42,230 nucleotides of DNA, from NCBI RefSeq assembly GCF_009707865.1, contig NZ_WMBA01000069.1, positions 1 through 42,230 of the forward strand, given 5' to 3'. How positions within the stretch are numbered: position 1 is the stretch's first letter; each line of letters opens with the position of its first letter. The notes under the pieces were generated by a model. The model was given only the letters and a program-made list of their open reading frames with translations. It was not told the DNA's origin and searched no databases. The position numbers and the translations under genes are program-made. The stretch is from Amycolatopsis pithecellobii. Lineage in GTDB: Bacteria > Actinomycetota > Actinomycetes > Mycobacteriales > Pseudonocardiaceae. Below are positions 36,294 through 42,230 of this stretch, in pieces.

Positions 36294-39200
36294 TCACTCG
36301 TGGTTGCCGCTGCGCCAGAGCTTCGCGTAATGCCCGTCGGCGGCGACGAGATCCTGATGTGCGCCCTGTTCGACGACGCGGCCGTGGTCGAGCACCACGA
36401 TCCGGTCCGCGCGCGCGGCCGTCGCGAGGCGGTGTGCCACCACGAAAGTCGTGCGACGGCGGGAAAGGTGCTCGGTCGCGCGCAGTACCGCCGCCTCCGT
36501 GGACGGGTCGAGTGCCGCCGTCGCTTCGTCGAGCAGCAGCACATCCGGGTCCACCAGCTCGGCCCTGGCGAGCCCGATCAGCTGGCGCTGCCCTGCCGAC
36601 AGGGATTTGCCGCGCTCGCCCACCTGCTGCCGGAATCCGGACGGCAGCGCCGCCACCCCGTCCAGCGCGCCGACCGCACGCACCGCCGACTCCACCTCGG
36701 CGTCACTCGCGTCCGGGCGCCCGTAGCGCACATTGTCCGCGACCGTACCGGAGAACAGGTGCGCCTCCTGCGGCACGACACCCATCCGGTGCCGCAGCCC
36801 CGGCAGGTCGTAGTCACGCACGTCCACCCCGTCGATGCCGACCTTCCCGCTGGTCGCGTCGTAGAACCGCGCGACCAGCTTCACCGCCGTCGACTTGCCT
36901 GCCCCGGTCGCACCCACCAGCGCGACCGTCTCACCCGGCACCACCTTGAGCGAGATATCCGCCAGCGCAAGGGAATCCGTGCCGGGATAGGAGAAGTCCA
37001 CCGCATCGAACGTGACGTCGCCGGACAACCGGCCCACGACCGGCAGCGGGTGCTCGGCCGGCGGCACGGACGTCGGCGTGCGCAGCAGGTCGCTGATCCG
37101 CCGCAGCCCCACCTTCGCCTGCTGGTACCCGTCGAACACCGACGACAGCTGCTGGATCGGGGAGAAGAACAGGTTGAGGTACAACAGGAAACCGAGCAGC
37201 ACACCGACCGCCAGTGAGCCGGCCGCGACCCGGTTCGCGCCCGCCACCAGCACGATCGCCTCCGCGACGCCGGAAAGCATGGTGACGAAAGGAAAGTACG
37301 TCGCGACGTAGCGTTGTGCCCGCAGCCGCGACCGGCGGTAGGCGTCACTGCGGGAGGCGAACATCTCCGCCGAACGCTCCTCGCGGCTGTACGCCTGAGC
37401 GACCCGCAACCCGCTGACGTTCTCCTGCATGTCGGCGTTGACCACGCTCACCCGTTCCCGCGCTTCGTTGTACGCCGCGGTGGCGAGCCTGCGGAAGATC
37501 ACCGTCGCGACGATCAGTACCGGCAGCACGGAAAGCGCATACAGGGCAAGGGAGACGTCGGTGATCAGCAAGGCGGCGGAGATCCCGAACAGGGTGAGCG
37601 CACTGATCACCGCCTGCGCGACACCGGTCTGCAGGAACGTCGAAAGCGCGTCGACGTCCGTGGTCATCCGCGTCATGATCTTGCCGGACAGTTCGCGCTC
37701 GTAGTAGTCGAGCCCGAGTCGTTGCAGATGCGCGTAACTACGCACCCGCAGCGAGTAGAGCACCGTCTCACCGGCTCGCGCGGTGAGCCGGGTTTGCGCG
37801 CGGATGACCAGCCAGTCCACCCCGACGATGAGCAAACCGGCCGCGGCGGTGAACCACACGACGGATTCGGCGCCCGGCCGCACCCCGTGATCGACGCCGT
37901 ACTGGTACAGCGCGGGCAAGGCGATCGACGCCGCCGCGTCCAGTCCGACGAGCACGATCACCGTCGTCAGCAACGCCCGCACCGGCCCCAGCAGCCGCCC
38001 GAGGCTGAACCGCGGATCGGGTGCGGTCACCGAGTCGGCGGTCAGCGCGGGGACATCCGTGGCGGGCGGCAGTTTGCGCACGCCCTCGATGATTTCCTCG
38101 GTCGGTGGCGCGTTGAACACGCCCGCACCCACGGTGGCGCGGTCCGCCACCACGTCAGTGTCCTCAGTGGACTCTTCGGGCCACAGCTGCGGCGTGATCC
38201 CGGTTTCCGGCTGCCGGTCGCACTCGCCCCGGTGCTTCTCCTCGACACCTTCGCCGGGCCCGGACACCAGCTCCCGGAACAGTTCACAGCGCTCGTCGAG
38301 CTCCTGCGCCGTGCCGACATCCACGACCCGGCCGGCGTCGAGAACCGCGATCCGGTCGGCCAGCGCGAGCGTCGACTTGCGATGGGCGATGAGCAGCGTC
38401 GTGCGGGCCGCGGTGACCGCACGCAAAGTGTCGTGGATCGCGGCTTCGGTCACCGTGTCCACGGCAGAGGTCGCGTCGTCGAGAATCAGCACGCGCGGAT
38501 CGGTCAGCAGCGCACGGGCCAGGCCCAGCCGCTGCCGCTGGCCGCCGGACAGGGTCAGCCCGCGTTCGCCGACGAGCGTGTCGTAGCCCTCGGGCAGTTG
38601 CGTGATGAAATCGTGGGCCTCCGCCGCTTTTGCGGCGGCATAGACCTCTTCGTCGCTCGCATCCGGTCTGCCGTAAGCGATGTTGTCGCGGACGGACGTG
38701 GAGAACAGGAACGCTTCTTCGAACACCACGCCGATCGCCTTGCGCAGCTCGGCGAGGCGGACATCCCGCACGTCGCAACCGCCGAGGCGCACTGAGCCGG
38801 AGTGCGTGTCGTAGAACCGGGGTAACAGCAAGGAAATCGTCGACTTGCCCGAACCTGCCGTGCCGACCAGCGCGAGCGTCTCACCCGGTTTCGCCTCCAG
38901 CGACAGGCCATTCAGCACCGGCTCGGACCTCGTGTAGCCGAATTTCACGTCGTCGAGCCGGATCCCGAGCGGGCCGTCCGGCAGCGGCCGCGCGTCCGGC
39001 TTGTCACGGACCTCGGGCTGCGCGTCGATCAGCTCGTACACCCGGTCCGCGCCCGCGCGCGTCAGCTGCGCCTGCACCACCATCCCGGACAGCATTCGCG
39101 CCGGGCCGATCAGGCCCGAGACGTAGCTGGCGAACGCCAGGAACGTGCCGAGGCTCACGTCACCGTGCAGTGCGAGCACCCCGCCGAACGCCAGCACGGC

Positions 39201-39989
39201 AACCTGTCCCGCCGCGGGCAGCGCGGAGGTCGTCGCCGCCGGCACAGCCGAAAGCCGGGCGGCACGCAGGCGTTCGGCGAACAGCTTCCGCGCCGTCTTC
39301 TCCAGCCGGGAAACCTCCCGCGCCTCCTGCCCGAAACCCTTCACCACCCGGACGCCGGTCACAGTTTCCTCGACGTGCTGCGCCAGATCGGCGGCCCGCT
39401 GCTGCGCCGACCAGGTCGCCGGGAACAACCGTTTGCGCGCGGTACCGGCGACGATCGCGACCGCGGGCACTACGACGAGCGCGATCAACGTCAAGGCGGG
39501 TGACATCCACAACATCGCGCCGAGGGAAAACACGGCGAAGACGATTGAACCGGCCGAAACGGGCGTCATCATCAGCAACGACACGACCAGTTGCAGGTCG
39601 GTGATCGCGCGTGACACGACCTGGCCGGTGCGCAGCGAATCCTGCTTCCCACCGTCCAAACGCGACACCGCGCCGAACACCGCCTGGCGCAGATCGTGTT
39701 GCACGTCCAGCGCGAGCCGCCCGCCGACATACCGGCGCACGAACGCGGTCGCGAACATCAGCACCTGCACCCCGACCAGCCCGGCGGCGAGCAGGCCAAG
39801 CCCGGCGGTGCGCCCGCCGACGGCGTCGTCGACCGCGACCTTCACCAGCAGCGGGCTGACCGCCTGGAACCCGACGCTGAAGATGGCGGCGCCGAGCGAC
39901 AACACGACAAGCCAGGGATGCCGCCAGCAGGCGGCGCCAAGTCTGCGGATCCAGCCGGTCTTCGGTTCAGTGGTGGGAGCAGCGGTCAC
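36294..39989 (-). CDS. Single-chain ABC exporter (TMD-NBD-TMD-NBD), Rv0194-like
   Basis: A 1231-aa exporter with both halves in one chain, like Rv0194 of M. tuberculosis, which pumps drugs. Each half has a six-helix membrane domain and an ATPase domain. NBD1: Walker A GTAGSGKST at 376-384, signature LSGGQ at 480-484, Walker B LILDDATSAVD with Asp505 in place of the catalytic Glu, and His536. NBD2: Walker A GATGAGKST, a changed signature LSAGQ at 1130-1134, and a normal LLLDEATAALD. These changes lie together in one of the two ATP sites, so one site is probably degenerate. A Q-loop Glu (VVFEEAFLFS) replaces Gln in NBD1. Start is GTG 39989. Confidence 0.95.
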   Translation of the reverse strand: MTAAPTTEPKTGWIRRLGAACWRHPWLVVLSLGAAIFSVGFQAVSPLLVKVAVDDAVGGRTAGLGLLAAGLVGVQVLMFATAFVRRYVGGRLALDVQHDLRQAVFGAVSRLDGGKQDSLRTGQVVSRAITDLQLVVSLLMMTPVSAGSIVFAVFSLGAMLWMSPALTLIALVVVPAVAIVAGTARKRLFPATWSAQQRAADLAQHVEETVTGVRVVKGFGQEAREVSRLEKTARKLFAERLRAARLSAVPAATTSALPAAGQVAVLAFGGVLALHGDVSLGTFLAFASYVSGLIGPARMLSGMVVQAQLTRAGADRVYELIDAQPEVRDKPDARPLPDGPLGIRLDDVKFGYTRSEPVLNGLSLEAKPGETLALVGTAGSGKSTISLLLPRFYDTHSGSVRLGGCDVRDVRLAELRKAIGVVFEEAFLFSTSVRDNIAYGRPDASDEEVYAAAKAAEAHDFITQLPEGYDTLVGERGLTLSGGQRQRLGLARALLTDPRVLILDDATSAVDTVTEAAIHDTLRAVTAARTTLLIAHRKSTLALADRIAVLDAGRVVDVGTAQELDERCELFRELVSGPGEGVEEKHRGECDRQPETGITPQLWPEESTEDTDVVADRATVGAGVFNAPPTEEIIEGVRKLPPATDVPALTADSVTAPDPRFSLGRLLGPVRALLTTVIVLVGLDAAASIALPALYQYGVDHGVRPGAESVVWFTAAAGLLIVGVDWLVIRAQTRLTARAGETVLYSLRVRSYAHLQRLGLDYYERELSGKIMTRMTTDVDALSTFLQTGVAQAVISALTLFGISAALLITDVSLALYALSVLPVLIVATVIFRRLATAAYNEARERVSVVNADMQENVSGLRVAQAYSREERSAEMFASRSDAYRRSRLRAQRYVATYFPFVTMLSGVAEAIVLVAGANRVAAGSLAVGVLLGFLLYLNLFFSPIQQLSSVFDGYQQAKVGLRRISDLLRTPTSVPPAEHPLPVVGRLSGDVTFDAVDFSYPGTDSLALADISLKVVPGETVALVGATGAGKSTAVKLVARFYDATSGKVGIDGVDVRDYDLPGLRHRMGVVPQEAHLFSGTVADNVRYGRPDASDAEVESAVRAVGALDGVAALPSGFRQQVGERGKSLSAGQRQLIGLARAELVDPDVLLLDEATAALDPSTEAAVLRATEHLSRRRTTFVVAHRLATAARADRIVVLDHGRVVEQGAHQDLVAADGHYAKLWRSGNHE

Positions 39990-40005
39990 ACACTTCAGGT
40001 TATGC

Positions 40006-40051
40006 GCGTTCGCTTAGGTGATGTCGCGGCGTTCGCTCAGGTGATGTCGCG
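40006..40051. repeat. 23-bp tandem duplication at the permease 3' end
   Basis: GCGTTCGCTTAGGTGATGTC and three more bases (40006-40028) are repeated at 40029-40051 with one change (T to C). The second copy holds the stop and last codons of the permease gene, so the first is a duplicate lying past the stop. Confidence 0.88.
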
Positions 40052-40921
40052 GCGCTGGTTGACGAGCCACCCGCCGGCGAAGAACACCGCCGTCCACAGG
40101 GCGAACACCAGGGCCGAAGCCCACCACGAGACCGCGCCCGGCGCGCCCGCGATGTACTGCAGCCACCACTGCGTCTTCTCCTCCAGACCGGGCAGTTTGA
40201 CTCCCGCGGCACCGAAGGCCTGCGCCCCGATCGCGCCGACGATCCCGTTCATCGTGCCGTTCGGCAGCACCGCGCCCAGCCAGGCGATGTCCCACTGCCC
40301 GTAACCGAACAGGACCAGCGTGTTCTCGATGAGCAGCAGGTAGATCACGAGGGTCACGACGCTGCCGACCACGCTGTTCCACACCGCCCCCACCCCGATG
40401 CCGAACAGCGTGGACAGCACCCCGGCCAGCATGCTCGCCGCGAACACCCAGAGCCACTGGGCGGCCGTCGGCAGTCCCGAGTTGTTCACGCTGAACACGA
40501 TGCCCAGGCTCGACACGGCCGCGACGGCAAGGCCGTACACCGCGCCCCAGACGACGTAGGTGATCATTTTCGCGGCCAGCACGGACACCCGGTTCGGTGC
40601 CGTCAGGAACGTCGTGGTGATCGTCCTGCCGCGGTACTCGCCCGCCAGCGCGAACACCCCGAAGATCACGGCGAACGTCAGCCCCACGTTGATCCCGTGC
40701 CCGATCGCGAGCAAGCCCGTCGGCAGTGTGCCGGTCGAGATGCCCAGCGCCTGCGCGATGAGCCGCATCTCGGAACTGCCCAGCACCTCGTCGAGCCCGT
40801 TGGCGAACGCGCCCCAGCCAAGCGAGAACGCGAACGCCAGCAGCACCGCCGGAATCATCAGTGCCCACCACAGCTTCGTGGTCAGTGTCTTGCGGAACTC
40901 CGCGACCAGCAAGCCGCCCAT
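40037..40921 (-). CDS. ABC-2 type transporter permease
   Basis: Membrane part of an ABC-2 exporter, 294 aa with ATG 40921 as start (MGGLLVAEFRKTLTTKLWW), which overlaps the ATPase stop (ATGA). An open frame extends six codons further upstream but would overlap the ATPase gene. Helices visible include LWWALMIPAVLLAFAFSLGW, VGLTFAVIFGVFALAGEY, MITYVVWGAVYGLAVAAVSSLG, FAASMLAGVLSTLFGIGVGA, VVTLVIYLLLIENTLVLFGYG and WWASALVFALWTAVFFAGGWL. Together with the ATPase it forms a two-gene transport unit; the cargo is unknown. The duplicated 23-bp repeat lies at its end. Confidence 0.88.
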   Translation of the reverse strand: MGGLLVAEFRKTLTTKLWWALMIPAVLLAFAFSLGWGAFANGLDEVLGSSEMRLIAQALGISTGTLPTGLLAIGHGINVGLTFAVIFGVFALAGEYRGRTITTTFLTAPNRVSVLAAKMITYVVWGAVYGLAVAAVSSLGIVFSVNNSGLPTAAQWLWVFAASMLAGVLSTLFGIGVGAVWNSVVGSVVTLVIYLLLIENTLVLFGYGQWDIAWLGAVLPNGTMNGIVGAIGAQAFGAAGVKLPGLEEKTQWWLQYIAGAPGAVSWWASALVFALWTAVFFAGGWLVNQRRDIT

Positions 40922-41889
40922 CAACGCTGCCCTCCCCACGCCTGGTCCTGCGCCACCGGAAATCCACCCGGTGGCGCGGCCGCGAACTGGCCGTTGGTCA
41001 GCTGGAAGAACAGTTCCTCCAGATCGGCGCGATCGTCGTCCATGCCGTACACCGCGAGCCCCGCCTTCGCGACCACATCACCGATCTGCCTGCGGGTCGC
41101 GCCCGCCACCGCGATCCGCCCGTCCGGGATCATCTCCAGCGGCCCGAAACCGGCTACCTGCAACGCTTTCACCACCGCCGGTGGATCTCCCGCCTCGACC
41201 AGTACGCGGGAGCGCTGGTTCGCCCGCAACTGCTCCAGCGCACCGAAATAACGCGTCACGCCCTGACTGATGATCACCACCTGGTCGATCGTCTGCTCCA
41301 CTTCGGACAGCAGGTGACTCGACACCAGCACCGTGCGGCCCTCACGGGCGTAGGCGCGCAAAAAGTTGCGCAGCCAAAGGATTCCCTCGGGATCCAGCCC
41401 GTTCGCCGGCTCGTCCAGCACCAGCACCCGCGGATCACCCAGCAATGCCGTCGCCAGCGCCAGCCGCTGCCGCATTCCCAGCGAGAACTCGCCCGGCTTG
41501 CGGTTCGCCGCCTCGCTCAGGCCTACCAATCCCAGCACGTGATCCGCCCGCTGATCCGGCACCCCGATCGCCGCCGCATACACCCGCAAGTGATTGCGCG
41601 CGGTGCGTTTCGGATGGAAGCCCTCGTTCTCCAGCACCGCGCCCACCACCCGGGCAGGCGAACCCAGCCGGTCATACGGCAGGCCGCTGATCGTCGAAAC
41701 CCCCGACGTCGGCGTCACCAGACCGAGGATCATCCGCAACGTGGTCGTCTTGCCTGCCCCATTCGGACCCAGAAACCCCGTCACTGAACCCGGTTCAACC
41801 ACAAAACTCAGGTCCTGCACCGCCGCGACTCGTCCGAACACCTTGCTCAAACCTTGCACGACAATCCGGCCGCTGCCGTCGCTCCGCAT
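40921..41889 (-). CDS. ABC-2 type transporter ATPase
   Basis: ATPase partner of the permease, 322 aa from ATG 41889 (MRSDGSGRIVVQGLSKVFG); GTG 41892 just before it is also possible. The ribosome binding site AGGGGGAAG precedes it. Motifs: Walker A GPNGAGKTT, Q-loop ENEGFHPK (a Glu instead of the usual Gln), signature FSLGMRQRLALATAL, Walker B VLVLDEPANGLDP and H-loop SSHLLSEV. The LGMRQR signature and the C-terminal extension (RVLVEAGDPPAVVKALQVAG) are typical of exporters of the drug-resistance or antibiotic type. It overlaps the permease by one base. Confidence 0.93.
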   Translation of the reverse strand: MRSDGSGRIVVQGLSKVFGRVAAVQDLSFVVEPGSVTGFLGPNGAGKTTTLRMILGLVTPTSGVSTISGLPYDRLGSPARVVGAVLENEGFHPKRTARNHLRVYAAAIGVPDQRADHVLGLVGLSEAANRKPGEFSLGMRQRLALATALLGDPRVLVLDEPANGLDPEGILWLRNFLRAYAREGRTVLVSSHLLSEVEQTIDQVVIISQGVTRYFGALEQLRANQRSRVLVEAGDPPAVVKALQVAGFGPLEMIPDGRIAVAGATRRQIGDVVAKAGLAVYGMDDDRADLEELFFQLTNGQFAAAPPGGFPVAQDQAWGGQR

Positions 41890-41892
41890 CAC

Positions 41893-42230
41893 TTCCCCCT
41901 GACTTCAAGCTAATGGGTGAACCGGCGCAAGCCGACATACTGCCTGATCGACAATCGGCGCGGGCGACAACCGGGGAAACCATGCGTCAGTCGAAGAATA
42001 ACGGCGTTCAGGAGCGGGCCGTGAAGAAGTATTTTGATAAAACCCCAACCCCATGCAGCGAAGTCGGGCCGGACCACCTAAGCTAGTAGTCGGCGGCCCG
42101 CTCCCAGTGACCCCCAGGCTGGTTGAGCGGGCCGCCCCTTGTTTGTCGCGGCTTTGCCGCGCCTTCCCTCCTTTGCTCAACCAGCGTGTTTTTTGGGGGT
42201 GCAACCCCCAAACCCCGCCCGGGAGGGCTT
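41893..42230. other. Non-coding right edge with nested and alternative hairpins
   Basis: No convincing gene. Upstream of the ATPase start (41893-42090) lies its promoter region, with TAGCTT on the minus strand near 41908-41913 as a possible -10 box. At 42092-42136 a 12-bp perfect stem (GGCGGCCCGCTC/GAGCGGGCCGCC, 21-nt loop) overlaps an 11-bp stem between 42118-42128 and 42175-42185. That stem encloses a 6-bp triloop hairpin (CGCGGC-ttt-GCCGCG, 42147-42161). A further GGGGG-tgcaa-CCCCC hairpin lies at about 42197-42211. Confidence 0.6.

Noticed and set aside
42197..42211. GGGGG-tgcaa-CCCCC as a terminator.
   Set aside because: The T-run lies before the hairpin on the plus strand and gives A on the minus strand, so it is not a normal terminator in either direction.

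Overview
The window is a 42.2 kb piece of a high-GC actinobacterial chromosome, most like Pseudonocardiaceae (Amycolatopsis and relatives). This rests on content and order, not a database search: mtrA-mtrB-lpqB, a WhiB1 regulator, a SigH/RsrA pair with its own promoter, a fused E2-like/E1 Kgd, the tiny ribosomal protein bL37, and frequent GTG/TTG starts. From recalled M. tuberculosis order, the block from tmk to the histidine phosphatase (1-25.3 kb) follows Rv3247c down to about Rv3214, with some genes lost, inserted or flipped.

Layout. 0.1-10.2 kb: tmk, mtrA, mtrB and lpqB (cell-envelope two-component signalling), comF on the opposite strand with an internal minisatellite, a 0.5 kb leader, hpf (ribosome hibernation) and secA (protein export). 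10.2-13.4 kb: an Rv3235-family protein, a SpoU/TrmH rRNA or tRNA methyltransferase, a wax ester synthase/diacylglycerol acyltransferase homologue with an altered active-site motif, and a DUF6912-like protein. 13.5-19 kb: pruA (proline catabolism), an LppX/LprG-like lipoprotein, rsgA (30S maturation GTPase), a SRAP/YedK abasic-site protein coupled to a small alpha/beta hydrolase, and a YbaK deacylase. 19-22.3 kb: sigH-rsrA (thiol-oxidative stress), bL37, a PdtaS-like histidine kinase and whiB1 with a CRP-type site upstream. 22.6-25.3 kb: a diacylglycerol kinase-like lipid kinase, a membrane protein, a GNAT acetyltransferase and a histidine phosphatase.

25.4-42.2 kb: an isolated RmlC-like epimerase, malic enzyme, an orphan glycine-betaine-type ABC ATPase, a 46-bp perfect palindrome with flanking copies, kgd (TCA cycle), an FAD-linked oxidase, a four-helix membrane P-loop NTPase of unknown role, a single-chain TMD-NBD-TMD-NBD exporter with one degenerate ATP site, and an ABC-2 ATPase/permease pair. 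The right edge holds non-coding DNA with mutually exclusive hairpins.

Most genes are chromosomal housekeeping or stress genes. I see no prophage, transposase, CRISPR array, rRNA or tRNA. The best leads are the comF minisatellite, the palindromic repeat at 28.7 kb, the membrane NTPase with a start-codon hairpin, the altered acyltransferase motif, and the SigH and CRP-type control sites.
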